Source of the DNA: Woeseiaceae bacterium
GTDB taxonomy: Bacteria > Pseudomonadota > Gammaproteobacteria > Steroidobacterales > Woeseiaceae
DNA length: 56,440 bases
Direction: 5' to 3'
Assembly (NCBI GenBank): GCA_030066075.1
Contig: JASJCH010000023.1
Location: forward strand, 1 to 56,440
Part shown: positions 17,176 to 26,656 of the stretch, one piece after another
Layout: every line of letters begins with the position of its first letter
Numbering within the stretch: position 1 is the stretch's first letter
The notes under the pieces: generated by a model
The model's input: only the letters and a program-made list of their open reading frames with translations
Told to the model about the DNA's origin: nothing
Database searches by the model: none
Translations under genes and position numbers: made by a program

Positions 17176-17901
17176 TTACTTGGGTCGAACCGAAGCGAAA
17201 CAGTTTAGCGTCAATCGGCCGCGCGCAAAATCAGCCGACAGCCGCTCGGGCTGCGGGATGTGGGCGCTGTGGGGCACGTCGCCCGAGTAGAACAGCAGGC
17301 GATTGAAGCGCGCCGGAATTTCCAGCAATAGTTCGGCCACTTCATTGCTGCCGTTCATGTAGCGGGGCGGCTGCCGGTACATCTCGAGGTGCTCGGCGAG
17401 AAATTCGGCGGAGCTGTCGGTACGGTCGATCTCCATGGCGGTCGCTTCCTCGATCAGCTTGCGGTTCGTCCAGCGGTAGAAGCCGGTGCCGCCGAGTTCG
17501 GCGTCGTCGAACAGGTAGACGAGCGCCGCATAGTTGTTGCGCTCGAGGTTGGCGCGCGGGTCCGAATGCGGCAAGCGCTGCAGCGGCGCGAGTTCCTCGG
17601 GCTGGCGCGTCGCCATCGACAGGTAGGTCGACGTGCGAATATCCCCCTTGAAGAAAGAAAAGCGCCGGCTCATGTGCGAGCGAATGAAGCCGTGTATAGC
17701 GTCCATGGCCGAACGCGGCACGTCACAGAGCACTCCCGGGTAGCCGATTGCCTGGGGTTCGAATGCCGCCGCGTTATCCATGGCGAACTCGACGAGGTGC
17801 CCGGGGTTCTTCAGGAAATTGTCGACGACGACGCAGACGTCCTGGTCCGTGATCGGGTGCACGGTCATTGCCGGGGAGGGATTGATCTCGATGAGTTTCA
17901 T
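17176..17901 (-). CDS. DUF6445 / 2OG-Fe(II) oxygenase-like protein
   Basis: 241 residues. It contains the double-stranded beta-helix signals of Fe(II)/2-oxoglutarate enzymes: a candidate HxD in LPHSDPRA, a strand ALVYLFDDAELGGTGFYRW, and a distal histidine in RLLFYSGDVPHSAHI followed by R in FARGRLTLNCF. These match the DUF6445 pattern as I remember it, a family often found near TonB receptors and tryptophan-halogenase-type loci. The enzymatic role is unproven. Its ATG (17901) overlaps the stop of the MTHFR-like gene by four bases (ATGA), showing translational coupling. Confidence 0.68.
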   Translation of the reverse strand: MKLIEINPSPAMTVHPITDQDVCVVVDNFLKNPGHLVEFAMDNAAAFEPQAIGYPGVLCDVPRSAMDAIHGFIRSHMSRRFSFFKGDIRTSTYLSMATRQPEELAPLQRLPHSDPRANLERNNYAALVYLFDDAELGGTGFYRWTNRKLIEEATAMEIDRTDSSAEFLAEHLEMYRQPPRYMNGSNEVAELLLEIPARFNRLLFYSGDVPHSAHIPQPERLSADFARGRLTLNCFASVRPK

Positions 17902-18791
17902 GGACGCAGACCTGCGGCACGCACCGCGGCCGGTATCAGGGCAGGTTCGCCGGGCGTAACCAGCGTGACGCCCGAGACGCCGGGCATGCGCGCGATCGCC
18001 CGCAGCTGCTCGGCGGCCACGGCGATACCTTCCGCTGCCTGGTCGTCGGCGTCCTCGATGCGCTGGACAACTTCTGTCGGGATGATTGAATCCGGCCGCG
18101 CCTTGCGAAACTCGCGCGCGGCGTCGGCCGATGGAAATACCGCAATGCCCGTCAGCAACTGGAAGCGCCAGGTCAGTTTCGCATCGACAATTTTAGCGAC
18201 GTAGGCAGCGAGCAAATCGATGTCGTGGCAGGGCTGCAGCTGGATGAACTGCGCGCCCGCGTCGGCCTTGCTGGTCAGCTTCTCGGGCGTCCAGCCATCG
18301 GCCGGGTGAAATGCGGTCGCCACCGTGCCGAGATACAGGCCCGGCGAACCTTCGGGCTCGGTGCCCGGGAAGGCGTCGCCGTCGCGTATCGTTGCGGCCG
18401 CCGCGATCAGCCCGATTGCGCCCACGTCGAAGACGCCCGTGGTTTTGGGTCGGTGCCCCTTCGGGAAATTCGTGCCGCGCAGGAGCAGCAGGTTACAGGC
18501 GCCCAGCGCGCGGGCGCCGACTATATCGCTCTGCAGCGCAACGCGGTTGCGATCGCGGCAGTTCATCTGCACGACCGGGTCGACACCGTTCTGCAGGAGC
18601 AGGGCGGCGACGGCGACATTCGACAGGTGCGGCAGCGAGTGACGGTGATCGGGGATTTGCACCGCGTCGGCCACCTCGGCCAGCACCTTCGCCTGTTCGA
18701 CCACCGCCTCGGGACCGGTGCGCGGGTCGAGCGAGAGCTCGGCCGTCAGCGTCAGCTCCTCGGATCGCAGGGCGTCTCGTAGGGTCTTCAA
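17898..18791 (-). CDS. Methylenetetrahydrofolate reductase-like protein
   Basis: About 297 residues from the TTG at 18791, the normal length for MetF-type enzymes. The frame is open upstream to 19007, but that part lies within the Asp hydroxylase gene and reads as low-complexity Arg/Pro. The sequence follows the MTHFR barrel: LTAELSLDPRTG, DAVQIPDH, NVAVAALLLQNGVDPVVQMN, CNLLLLRGT and QFIQLQPCHD. MTHFR reduces 5,10-methylene-THF to 5-methyl-THF with FAD. Family relatives without FAD-site residues may act differently. It starts 8 nt after the preceding stop, with no clear Shine-Dalgarno, so coupled translation is likely. Its presence in a cluster of oxygenases hints at handling one-carbon units from demethylation (inference). 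Confidence 0.75.
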   Translation of the reverse strand: MKTLRDALRSEELTLTAELSLDPRTGPEAVVEQAKVLAEVADAVQIPDHRHSLPHLSNVAVAALLLQNGVDPVVQMNCRDRNRVALQSDIVGARALGACNLLLLRGTNFPKGHRPKTTGVFDVGAIGLIAAAATIRDGDAFPGTEPEGSPGLYLGTVATAFHPADGWTPEKLTSKADAGAQFIQLQPCHDIDLLAAYVAKIVDAKLTWRFQLLTGIAVFPSADAAREFRKARPDSIIPTEVVQRIEDADDQAAEGIAVAAEQLRAIARMPGVSGVTLVTPGEPALIPAAVRAAGLRP

Positions 18792-18799
18792 AGTGGCGG

Positions 18800-19366
18800 T
18801 CAGGCTGTCTGGACGGCGAGCGGTCCGGGCGGCACGTAATCGAAAATGAAATGAATGCGGTCCTCGCTGCCCTTGTTCATCACGCTGTGCTGCAGCTGGT
18901 TGTTGATCTCGTAGGCCTGCCCGACCTCGAACGCGTACGGCCGGCCGTCGATCATGAACCGCGCGCGCGGGTTGGTCTGGATCGGGATGTGGATTCGGTG
19001 CCCGCAATGAAAAGAGGCGTGGCTGTCCTGGTGTGGCGTGATCTTGCCGCCCGGCAGCAGCTTCGCCGCCATGGCGCGGATGATCGTGCCGCCTGCCGGG
19101 TAATGCTTCGCGATGATCTCGTCCATGATGGGCATGGCCACATCGGCAAGCCGGTCCCAGCCGGGTTCCTTGCGAATGTCCGGGTCCGGCCAGTTGGAGC
19201 CGTCGGTGAAGATAAGGACTATCGACTGCGTCTGCAGGTGCACGTCGTAGGTCTGCTGGCGAAACTCGTCTTCGTGCCAGGCCGCCTCTTCCTGGGCTAG
19301 AATCGCATCGCGAAGAGGCGCCATATCGACCGCGCCAAGCTCGCGAATTGGTACATCGATATCCAT
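18800..19366 (-). CDS. Aspartyl/asparaginyl beta-hydroxylase-like oxygenase
   Basis: 188 residues. The core shows GGKITPHQDSHASFHCGHRIH, where the histidine in the PHQD segment is a candidate iron ligand, then IPIQTNPRARFMIDG, and a distal HSVMNKG histidine. This is the pattern of Asp/Asn beta-hydroxylase (AspH/LpxO) type Fe(II)/2-oxoglutarate enzymes, which hydroxylate a carbon next to an acid or amide. The substrate is unknown. It is the first gene of the leftward operon ending with the TonB receptor. Only 18 nt separate it from the divergent flavoprotein gene at 19385. Confidence 0.78.
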   Translation of the reverse strand: MDIDVPIRELGAVDMAPLRDAILAQEEAAWHEDEFRQQTYDVHLQTQSIVLIFTDGSNWPDPDIRKEPGWDRLADVAMPIMDEIIAKHYPAGGTIIRAMAAKLLPGGKITPHQDSHASFHCGHRIHIPIQTNPRARFMIDGRPYAFEVGQAYEINNQLQHSVMNKGSEDRIHFIFDYVPPGPLAVQTA

Positions 19367-19384
19367 CCTGAGACTCTACCCGAT

Positions 19385-20743
19385 ATGTCTGAAGCCGTGC
19401 CAGCCGATCTCGTCAGCCGTAACTGGGAGCAACCGTTTACGGCGCCAGAGCGCATTCCGGGGCAGGCTGACGTCGTCATCATCGGCGGTGGCATCGTCGG
19501 CGTCTCGACAGCCTGGTTCCTGGCGAAGCAGGGTATCGACGTGGTGCTGTGCGAGAAGGGACACATCGCGGGGGAGCAGTCCGGGCGCAACTGGGGCTGG
19601 GTGCGCCAGCAGCTGCGCGATACCCGCGAGATGCCGATGATCGTCGAGAGTCTGCGTATCTGGCGGACGCTGTCGGATGAGATTGGCGAGGATGTCGGCT
19701 ACCACGAGCAGGGGGTCATGGTCGCGGCGAACACCGACAGAGAAGCCGAGGACTTCGCCAACTGGATCAAGACCTCGGATGAGCATGGTGTCGAGACCCG
19801 GCTGCTGCAGGGGCGCGAAATAGAGGATGTCATCCACGGCGCCGCGAAGACGTGGAAGGGCGTGCTCTACACGCCGAGCGACGGGCGCGCCGAGCCGCAC
19901 AAGGCAGGACCGGCCATCGCGCGCGCGGCGGAGCGGGCCGGCGCAACGGTGCTGACGGCCTGTGCGGTGCGCGGCCTCGAGACCGAGGCGGGCAGTGTTT
20001 CCGCGGTGGTTACGGAGCACGGCACGATCCGGACGTCGACCGTGTGCTGCGCGGCCGGCGCCTGGACTTCCATGTTCTGCCGCTCGCTGGGCATCACGGT
20101 GCCACAGCTCAAGGTGCGCGGCACGGTGGCTCGGACAGCGCCGTGCGACAACGTGCTTGACGGCAACTTCTTCAACAACCAGGTCGCGCTGCGCCGCCGC
20201 GAGGACGGCGGCTACACCGTTGCGCACGGCACTATCCTCGACCACCCGATCACGCCGTCGACGTTTCGTTTCGCGTTCAAATACATCCCTGCACTGATGA
20301 TGGAGATCAACAATTTGCACCTGTCGATCGGGCGGGAGTTCGTCGAGGAGTTGCTGGCGCCCACGCGCTGGGCCCTGGACGCGCCGTCGCCGTTCGAGGA
20401 AACGCGGGTGCTGAACCCGAAACCCAACCAGCGCGCCTTGCGCGGAATCAAAAAGAACCTGGGCATCGTCTTCCCGCAACTGGCTGGCACCGAGCTGGTC
20501 GAGTCCTGGGCCGGCATGATCGAGACGACGCCCGACGTCATCCCGGTCATCGACCGGGCCGGGTCACTGCCCGGTTTCTACATAGCGACGGGTTTCAGCG
20601 GTCACGGCTTCGGCATCGGGCCCGGCGCGGGCAAGGCGATTGCCGGTCTGCTGACCGGCGACGACTCAGGGATTCCGCTCGATGAATTTCGTCTCAGCCG
20701 CTTTTTCGATGGCACGAAGCTCGAGATCCAGGGCTCCGTGTAG
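19385..20743 (+). CDS. FAD-dependent amine/amino-acid oxidoreductase (DAO family)
   Basis: 452 residues. FAD-binding Rossmann motif ADVVIIGGGIVGVSTAWFLA with the acidic LCEKGHIAGEQSGRNWGWVRQQ. The SGRNWGWVRQQ segment is the one seen in sarcosine/D-amino-acid-dehydrogenase-like enzymes. The C-terminal FAD loop is FYIATGFSGHGFGIGPGAGK. It oxidises an N-substituted or D-amino acid, passing electrons to oxygen or the quinone pool. The cytochrome c gene just beyond is on the other strand. It is divergent from the AspH-like gene with an 18-nt gap, and probably belongs to the same functional group. Confidence 0.85.
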   Translation: MSEAVPADLVSRNWEQPFTAPERIPGQADVVIIGGGIVGVSTAWFLAKQGIDVVLCEKGHIAGEQSGRNWGWVRQQLRDTREMPMIVESLRIWRTLSDEIGEDVGYHEQGVMVAANTDREAEDFANWIKTSDEHGVETRLLQGREIEDVIHGAAKTWKGVLYTPSDGRAEPHKAGPAIARAAERAGATVLTACAVRGLETEAGSVSAVVTEHGTIRTSTVCCAAGAWTSMFCRSLGITVPQLKVRGTVARTAPCDNVLDGNFFNNQVALRRREDGGYTVAHGTILDHPITPSTFRFAFKYIPALMMEINNLHLSIGREFVEELLAPTRWALDAPSPFEETRVLNPKPNQRALRGIKKNLGIVFPQLAGTELVESWAGMIETTPDVIPVIDRAGSLPGFYIATGFSGHGFGIGPGAGKAIAGLLTGDDSGIPLDEFRLSRFFDGTKLEIQGSV

Positions 20744-20758
20744 ACGCCAGCAAGGACC

Positions 20759-21136
20759 CTAGTCGGCGGGCGGCGCGTCCGGGAACGTCCTGGTCAGCAT
20801 GTACTCCGCGGCCATCTCCACCGCGGCGTCATCGAGCGACTCGTCACCGCCCTTGGCCGGCATGTCCAGGTAGCCGTCTTTAGCGTGCTCGAACAGCACG
20901 GCCTCCCACAGCCACGACCGGCCGGTCCAGGCGTCGCGATCGCCGGTTCGCGGCGCCCCGTCCAGGCCTTCCTCGTGGCAGCTCGCGCAGGCCTGTTCGT
21001 AGGCCCGCTTGCCGGCGAGCTGAACCGAACTGTCCGTGGGCTCGAAGTCAACGGGGGTGGTCGACGGCGCCGCGTCGTCACCAGCCTGGCCGCAACCGGC
21101 CAATAGCAACAGCGTAATCATAAGAATGCGCAGCAT
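20759..21136 (-). CDS. Small lipoprotein cytochrome c (c5-like)
   Basis: 125 residues. Lipoprotein signal with LLAGC (C15). One haem-attachment motif CASCH follows YEQA, and the likely distal methionine is in DMPAKGG, the arrangement of cytochrome c5-type electron carriers. It would be anchored on the periplasmic side and shuttle electrons between a dehydrogenase and a terminal oxidase. It stands alone between convergent and codirectional neighbours; the flavoprotein that ends 15 nt away is convergent. Confidence 0.85.
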   Translation of the reverse strand: MLRILMITLLLLAGCGQAGDDAAPSTTPVDFEPTDSSVQLAGKRAYEQACASCHEEGLDGAPRTGDRDAWTGRSWLWEAVLFEHAKDGYLDMPAKGGDESLDDAAVEMAAEYMLTRTFPDAPPAD

Positions 21137-21200
21137 CGAACCACCTCCTGAGACGCCAGTATGTTACCGCAGAGTCGCGTGTCGCAATCGTGGAAGCTGC

Positions 21201-22763
21201 CTAGCCGGCTTTTTCGAGCACGGCGGCGACAATCTGGTCCACCTGGCGCGCCCGCCGCTGGCCGGACCTGCCGAGGCAATGCTTGTCGCGCGGGCAGCTC
21301 GAACTGCGCGGGCAGATGATCGTGGCCTCGCGCTGCGTGCCTTCCGCGATCCAGCCGATGTTGAGAATCTTGCCGATGCTTTCGAGCTGGCGCCGCGCTT
21401 CGGCGGGGATTTCGCCGGAACCGCCGTTCCGGTTGCAGCTGTTCTCGATGGCCTCGATCGTTTCCAGTGGCTCGAGTCCCTGCGCTTTTATCGCCGGGGC
21501 CAGGTCGATGCCGGCGCACAAGACATGCGGATTGCCCGCGGCGTCCGTGCTGCGAATCGACTGGCAGCAATACAGGCGCTTGTCGTCGCCCGCGCGCAGT
21601 ACCGAGATCTGTGACGACGGCCTGGTGGAGCGGGTGCTGAGCATCCGGAACACGGCCCAGTGCTGGCAGGGGTCCGAGATCATCGCCATGTTGCCCCAGG
21701 GCAGCGGGATGCCGTTGCCGCGGTACACGGCCCGCAGGATGCCTGGCGGATAAGCATCGAAGTAATGCCAGTGCGGGTACGGGCTCACGCTCGGCATCCG
21801 GCGCATGACCAGCGCCGTCGTCAGGTCGATGCGGTCGCCGGCGTCGATCGCGTAAGCATGCTTGGCAAGGAACTGGCGAAACGGCGTCTTCGGCGCCAGC
21901 AGCGCGGCCGCGAAGTAGCTGCACTCGAAGTCGCGCCACGCATACAGGATGTCCTTGGCGTCGACGTTCGGGCCTTCGGCGTCATGGCGGCGGCCGGCGA
22001 CGAGTCCGCCGGAGACCTGGGGCGCACGCGCGCCGTCGCCGCCGTGCAGCACCACATGCGCGATGTGATTCGCCAGGTCGTACTTGAGTCTCGCGGGCGT
22101 GCGCTCGATGGCGCGGTTGAGAAAGACCTTGTTGGGGGCCTCGAAGAACGATCGCACCGACTTCTTGAGCACCACGTCCTTGGATTCGCGGTCGTTGGTC
22201 GGCGGCTCGTCGAACCAGCGAATGTCGAGCCCGACATCGGCCGCGAGGTCCCACATGTCATCGACGCTCAGCGGGAATCGCTTCTTCCCGACGCTCTCGG
22301 CCGCCCGCTCGATGTCGGGGAAACGATTCTGGCTGGCTTCCTGGTGCGCCCGGATCAGCAAGTGGGCGAACTGCCGGCCCGTGGTGCCGGTCTGGGACAA
22401 TAACTCCGGGATCGCGATTTGCAGGAGCGTCTCCGAGAACAGGAAGCCCGGTTCCAGCGGCAGGCCGGCCACGGGTGCCGTCAGCGGGGCAGGGTCGACG
22501 GCCGGATCTTCCAGCGCCTCGTCGAAAAACCATGACACGTCCTTCTGGAAGATGTCCGCGATGATCTGCAGGAGTCGTTCCGAGGGCGTGCGCTTGCCGT
22601 TCTCGATCATCGACAGGTAGGACACGGACGGCGCGGCGTCCGCGTCGATCTGCACACAGCGTACTGACAGGTCCTCGAGCGTCAGGTTATTGCGCTTGCG
22701 CAAGGAGCGGATCTTGGTGCCGACGAAATGGGCCCTGCGGCCGAGCCCCTGGCGCGCACTCAT
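21201..22763 (-). CDS. XRE-family regulator of the glyoxylate shunt (ScfR/RamB-like)
   Basis: 520 residues. An N-terminal helix-turn-helix (about 12-75, with GTKIRSLRKRNNLTLEDLSV and YLSMIENGKRTPSERLLQII) is followed by an ImmA/IrrE-related domain whose zinc motif is degenerate (ANHIAHVVLHGG has H..H but lacks the HExxH glutamate). The C-terminal region is the DUF2083-like part found in short-chain fatty-acyl regulators (LLAPKTPFRQF, QHWAVFRMLSTRS, DLAPAIKAQ). In actinobacteria and proteobacteria these proteins control aceA and glcB in response to acyl-CoA. Its gene is divergent from a small gene followed by isocitrate lyase and malate synthase, which fits that role and autoregulation. 520 residues is typical of the family. 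Confidence 0.88.
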   Translation of the reverse strand: MSARQGLGRRAHFVGTKIRSLRKRNNLTLEDLSVRCVQIDADAAPSVSYLSMIENGKRTPSERLLQIIADIFQKDVSWFFDEALEDPAVDPAPLTAPVAGLPLEPGFLFSETLLQIAIPELLSQTGTTGRQFAHLLIRAHQEASQNRFPDIERAAESVGKKRFPLSVDDMWDLAADVGLDIRWFDEPPTNDRESKDVVLKKSVRSFFEAPNKVFLNRAIERTPARLKYDLANHIAHVVLHGGDGARAPQVSGGLVAGRRHDAEGPNVDAKDILYAWRDFECSYFAAALLAPKTPFRQFLAKHAYAIDAGDRIDLTTALVMRRMPSVSPYPHWHYFDAYPPGILRAVYRGNGIPLPWGNMAMISDPCQHWAVFRMLSTRSTRPSSQISVLRAGDDKRLYCCQSIRSTDAAGNPHVLCAGIDLAPAIKAQGLEPLETIEAIENSCNRNGGSGEIPAEARRQLESIGKILNIGWIAEGTQREATIICPRSSSCPRDKHCLGRSGQRRARQVDQIVAAVLEKAG

Positions 22764-22775
22764 GTTGACACCATT

Positions 22776-22837
22776 TGTGAAATTAACATTGTGAAGTTTT
22801 TTGTGTGAAATTTTCAGTTAACAGCGCTTACTATACA
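22776..22837. promoter_or_regulatory. Divergent control region: three 14-bp-spaced repeats and a -10 box
   Basis: TGTGAAATT (22776-22784), TGTGAAGTT (22790-22798) and TGTGAAATT (22804-22812) start exactly 14 bp apart. They lie between the ScfR-type regulator start (22763) and the gene at 22883, followed by TACTATACA (22829-22837), a good rightward -10 region. No consensus -35 is visible; the third repeat occupies that place, suggesting activator dependence or steric control. The regulator upstream is the obvious candidate to bind here (inference). Confidence 0.55.
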
Positions 22838-22882
22838 CCTCACGCAGGAGCTATTCACGACAAGATTTCGAGGGGACTTGCC

Positions 22883-23197
22883 ATGGACATATCTCAACTG
22901 GACCAAATGCTGCCGCTGAAGAACGCCAGCCACGCCGACGTCGCGCACTACGGCGTCGACATCCCGATGCGCTACTCCGAGTGCTACGCCAGGCTTAACG
23001 ACGGCCGCGTGGTGCGCCTGCGCAACGCCCGCCAGTTCAAGGGCTGGGTCGGCATGAACGGCAGCCGGCGCCTGCTCTTCAGCAACGGCCAGAACCCGAT
23101 CGAACTGAAGCGCGCGCCCGACCGCGGCTTCCTGGTCAACAACGCACAGAAGGGCTGCCAGTATGTCGCGCGCGACGGCAGCCTCGAGACCCTTTAA
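22883..23197 (+). CDS. Small protein of unknown function upstream of isocitrate lyase
   Basis: 104 residues, Arg/Asn-rich and soluble. The start is the ATG at 22883 because GAGGGGA (22870-22876) is spaced 6 nt before it; the frame opens earlier at 22805, but that part overlaps the promoter. It has no recognised domain. A basic middle (GRVVRLRNARQFKGWVGMNG) looks like a compact beta-barrel or nucleic-acid-binding segment, which is only an impression. It lies 30 nt before aceA on the same strand, so it is likely part of the glyoxylate operon and possibly an accessory regulator. Confidence 0.7.
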   Translation: MDISQLDQMLPLKNASHADVAHYGVDIPMRYSECYARLNDGRVVRLRNARQFKGWVGMNGSRRLLFSNGQNPIELKRAPDRGFLVNNAQKGCQYVARDGSLETL

Positions 23198-23227
23198 CCA
23201 GACACTGAAGAGCAAGGCAGAATCCGT

Positions 23228-24508
23228 ATGAACAAGGAAGAACAGGTCAAGAAACTCCAGTCGGAGTGGCAGGACAGCCCTCGCTGGTCGGGCGTGAAAC
23301 GCGACTACAGCGCAGAGGACGTTGTTAAGCTCCGCGGCACGGTCAACATCGAATACACGCTCGCGCGCCTGGGCGCCGAGAAGTTCTGGCGCCTCGTCAA
23401 CCAGGAGAACCCGGTTTGCGGCCTCGGCGCCCTGACCGGCAACCAGGCCATCCAGGAAGTGCAGGCCGGGCTCAAGGCGATCTACTGCTCGGGCTGGCAG
23501 GTGGCCGGCGACGGTAACAGCGCCGGCGAGATGTACCCGGACCAGAGCCTCTACCCCGTCGATTCAGTGCCCAAGATGGTGGAGCGCATCAACAACGCGT
23601 TCATACGCACCGATGAGATTCATGCCCTGAACGGCGAAACTGACATCGACTGGTTCCCGCCGATCATCGCCGACGCCGAGGCCGGCTTCGGCGGCAACCT
23701 CAACGCTTTCGAACTCATGAAAGCGATGATCCGGGCCGGCGCGGCCGGCGTGCATTTCGAGGACCAGCTGTCCTCGGCGAAGAAGTGCGGCCACATGGGC
23801 GGCAAGGTCCTGGTCCCGACACAGGAAGCCGTCGCCAAGCTGAGCGCGGCCAGGCTGGCAGCCGACGTCTGCGGTGTACCGACCGTTTTGATTGCGCGCA
23901 CCGATGCCGACGCGGCCAACCTCATTACTTCGGATGTCGACACGCGCGATCACGCGTTCATTACGGGCGAACGCACGCCCGAAGGCTTCTACCGCACCAA
24001 GTCCGGTCTCGACCAGGCAATTGCCCGCGGCCTGGCCTACGCACCTTATGCGGACCTGCTCTGGTGCGAGACCTCGAAGCCCGACCTCGAACAGGCGCAG
24101 CGCTTCGCCGACGCCATCCATGCAGAGTTCCCCGACCAGTTGCTGGCATACAACTGCTCGCCATCGTTCAACTGGAAGGCCAATCTCGACGACGCGACGA
24201 TGAGGACCTTCCGCGAAGAGTTGGGCAAGATGGGTTACAAGTTCCAGTTCATCACGCTTGCCGGCTGGCACGCGCTGAACTCGAGCATGTTCAATCTCGC
24301 CCGTGCCTACAAGGCCGATGGAATGTATGCTTACTCGCAGCTGCAGCAGCAGGAGTTCGCCGATGAGCAGTTCGGCTTCCGCGCTGCCAAGCACCAGTCA
24401 TTCGTCGGCGCCGGCTACTTCGATGCCGTGCAGAACACGATAATGGACGGTCTGTCATCCACGACGGCCATGGACGGTAGCACCGAAGAGGAGCAGTTCG
24501 TGGCCTGA
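23228..24508 (+). CDS. aceA: Isocitrate lyase
   Basis: 426 residues, the normal length for the bacterial enzyme. The active-site signature KKCGHMGG is at 185-192 with the catalytic C187, and [15 protein letters not shown] carries the Mg2+-binding acids. It splits isocitrate into glyoxylate and succinate, the first step of the glyoxylate shunt for growth on acetate or fatty acids. It is followed 20 nt later by malate synthase, which uses the glyoxylate. Confidence 0.97.
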   Translation: MNKEEQVKKLQSEWQDSPRWSGVKRDYSAEDVVKLRGTVNIEYTLARLGAEKFWRLVNQENPVCGLGALTGNQAIQEVQAGLKAIYCSGWQVAGDGNSAGEMYPDQSLYPVDSVPKMVERINNAFIRTDEIHALNGETDIDWFPPIIADAEAGFGGNLNAFELMKAMIRAGAAGVHFEDQLSSAKKCGHMGGKVLVPTQEAVAKLSAARLAADVCGVPTVLIARTDADAANLITSDVDTRDHAFITGERTPEGFYRTKSGLDQAIARGLAYAPYADLLWCETSKPDLEQAQRFADAIHAEFPDQLLAYNCSPSFNWKANLDDATMRTFREELGKMGYKFQFITLAGWHALNSSMFNLARAYKADGMYAYSQLQQQEFADEQFGFRAAKHQSFVGAGYFDAVQNTIMDGLSSTTAMDGSTEEEQFVA

Positions 24509-24528
24509 ACCCAAACAGGAGGCTGCCG

Positions 24529-26652
24529 ATGGCATCTACGGAGTACGAACAAGTCGGCAGTCTCTCTGTTAAGAGCGTTTTCCACCGCTTCGTCGAAAAT
24601 GAACTGCTGCCCGCTGCCGGGCTCCAGTCCGCGCCGTTCTGGCAGGGCCTCGAGACACTCGTAAAGCGATTCACCGCCACCAACCGCGAGCTCCTTCTGG
24701 TTCGTGACGTGCTGCAGCAGAAAATCGACGACTGGCACGGCCTGCACGACGGCCCTGCCTTTGATCACGACGAGTACGTCGCTTTCCTTCGACACATCGG
24801 TTACCTGCGCGACGCGGGCGAGCCGTTTACGATCAGCACGGCTGGCGTCGACGCCGAGGTTGCCGAAATCGCCGGGCCGCAGCTCGTCGTCCCGGTCAGC
24901 AATGCGCGCTTCGCGCTGAATGCCGCCAACGCGCGCTGGGGCAGCCTTTACGATGCGCTCTACGGCACCGACGTCATCCCGGCCGACGACGGCCGGGAGC
25001 CGGGAAGTTCCTACAACCCGACGCGCGGCGCCGCGGTCATCGCCTACGCTGCCGATTTCCTCGACCGGGTGATCCCGCTACCCGACGCTACGCACTCGCA
25101 GCCGGGCGATGCGGCTTACCGGGCCGCCGAGTCGTTTGTGGGCACCTGCGAAGATGGCGATCGCCGCTGCTACCTGTTCCGCAATAACGGGCTGCACATC
25201 GAGATCCAGGTCGACCCGAATCACCCGATCGGCCGCGACGCGCCAGGCAACGTCAGCGACGTCGTGCTCGAGTCGGCCGTCACGACGATCCAGGACTGCG
25301 AGGACTCGGTCGCGGCGGTGGATGCCGACGACAAGGTCAACGTCTACCGCAACTGGCTGGGGCTGATGACGGGCGCGCTCGAGGCCAGCTTCGAGAAAAG
25401 CGGCCGCACGATGACGCGCAAGCTGAACCAGGATCGCCACTACACGGGGCCGAACGGCGAGGCGTTCACGCTGCCAGGCCGCAGCCTGCTGCTCGTGCGC
25501 AACGTCGGCCACCTGATGACCACGGAGACGGTGCTGGACGAGAATGGCGAGGACATCTTCGAGGGCATCCTCGATGCGCTCGTGACCTCGGCCTGCGCCA
25601 TGGCTAATCGGCGCCAGGACGCCCGACTGCCGAACAGCCGCAGCCACTCGATCTATATCGTCAAACCCAAGATGCACGGGCCCGACGAGGCCGCGCTGAC
25701 CAACGCGCTCTTCGACGGCGTCGAGGACGTACTCGGCCTGGAGCGCAACACCCTCAAGGTCGGCGTTATGGATGAGGAGCGCAGGACCACGGTAAACCTG
25801 CCGGCCTGCATCCGCGAGGTGCGGGAACGGCTCGTATTCATTAATACGGGTTTTCTTGATCGGACCGGCGACGAGATCCATACGAGCATGCAGGCCGGGT
25901 CTGTGCTTCCCAAGGAAACGATCAAGGCGCAGCCCTGGATCAACGCGTACGAAGACTGGAACGTCGATGTCGGTATCCGCTGCGGGTTGCCGGGTCGTGC
26001 GCAGATCGGCAAGGGCATGTGGCCCAAGCCCGACGAGATGAAGCAGATGATGGACACCAAGCAGGCGCACCCGGAAGCCGGCGCCAACTGTGCGTGGGTG
26101 CCGTCGCCGACCGCGGCCACGCTGCACGCGATGCACTACCACTTCGTCGACGTGCGCGCGGTGCAGGAGCAGCTCGCGTCGCGACCGCTGGCGAGTCTCG
26201 ATGACATCCTGACGCCGCCGCTGGGCGACCCGTCAGCGCTCAGTGCCGAGCAGATCCAGGCCGAGCTCGACAACAACGCGCAGGGAATCCTCGGCTACGT
26301 CGTGCGCTGGGTCGACCAGGGCGTCGGCTGTTCCAAGGTGCCCGACATTGAAGACGTCGGGCTCATGGAGGACCGGGCGACGCTGCGAATCTCCAGCCAG
26401 CATATGGCCAACTGGCTGCTGCACGGCGTGACGACCAGGGAGCAGGTCACGGAAACGTTCCGGCGCATGGCCGCGGTCGTCGATGACCAGAATGCCAACG
26501 ATCCCAACTACCGGCGGATGAGCGACGACTTCGACGCCAGCGTTGCGTTCGAGGCTGCCTGCGACCTGGTCTTCAAGGGCTGCAAACAACCTAACGGTTA
26601 CACCGAACCCCTGTTACACGCTCACCGGCAGCAGCTAAAAGCACTATCATGA
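24529..26652 (+). CDS. glcB: Malate synthase G
   Basis: 707 residues, close to the roughly 720 of the single-chain G isoform and much longer than malate synthase A. It condenses glyoxylate with acetyl-CoA to malate. Typical stretches are [31 protein letters not shown] (the Mg2+/acetyl-CoA face), [19 protein letters not shown], and the C-terminal cap [14 protein letters not shown] strong AGGAGG precedes the ATG, 20 nt after aceA, so the two are cotranscribed. This gene pair completes the shunt. No glycolate-oxidation genes are adjacent, so the acetate/fatty-acid role is favoured. Confidence 0.96.
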   Translation: MASTEYEQVGSLSVKSVFHRFVENELLPAAGLQSAPFWQGLETLVKRFTATNRELLLVRDVLQQKIDDWHGLHDGPAFDHDEYVAFLRHIGYLRDAGEPFTISTAGVDAEVAEIAGPQLVVPVSNARFALNAANARWGSLYDALYGTDVIPADDGREPGSSYNPTRGAAVIAYAADFLDRVIPLPDATHSQPGDAAYRAAESFVGTCEDGDRRCYLFRNNGLHIEIQVDPNHPIGRDAPGNVSDVVLESAVTTIQDCEDSVAAVDADDKVNVYRNWLGLMTGALEASFEKSGRTMTRKLNQDRHYTGPNGEAFTLPGRSLLLVRNVGHLMTTETVLDENGEDIFEGILDALVTSACAMANRRQDARLPNSRSHSIYIVKPKMHGPDEAALTNALFDGVEDVLGLERNTLKVGVMDEERRTTVNLPACIREVRERLVFINTGFLDRTGDEIHTSMQAGSVLPKETIKAQPWINAYEDWNVDVGIRCGLPGRAQIGKGMWPKPDEMKQMMDTKQAHPEAGANCAWVPSPTAATLHAMHYHFVDVRAVQEQLASRPLASLDDILTPPLGDPSALSAEQIQAELDNNAQGILGYVVRWVDQGVGCSKVPDIEDVGLMEDRATLRISSQHMANWLLHGVTTREQVTETFRRMAAVVDDQNANDPNYRRMSDDFDASVAFEAACDLVFKGCKQPNGYTEPLLHAHRQQLKALS

Positions 26653-26656
26653 GCCG

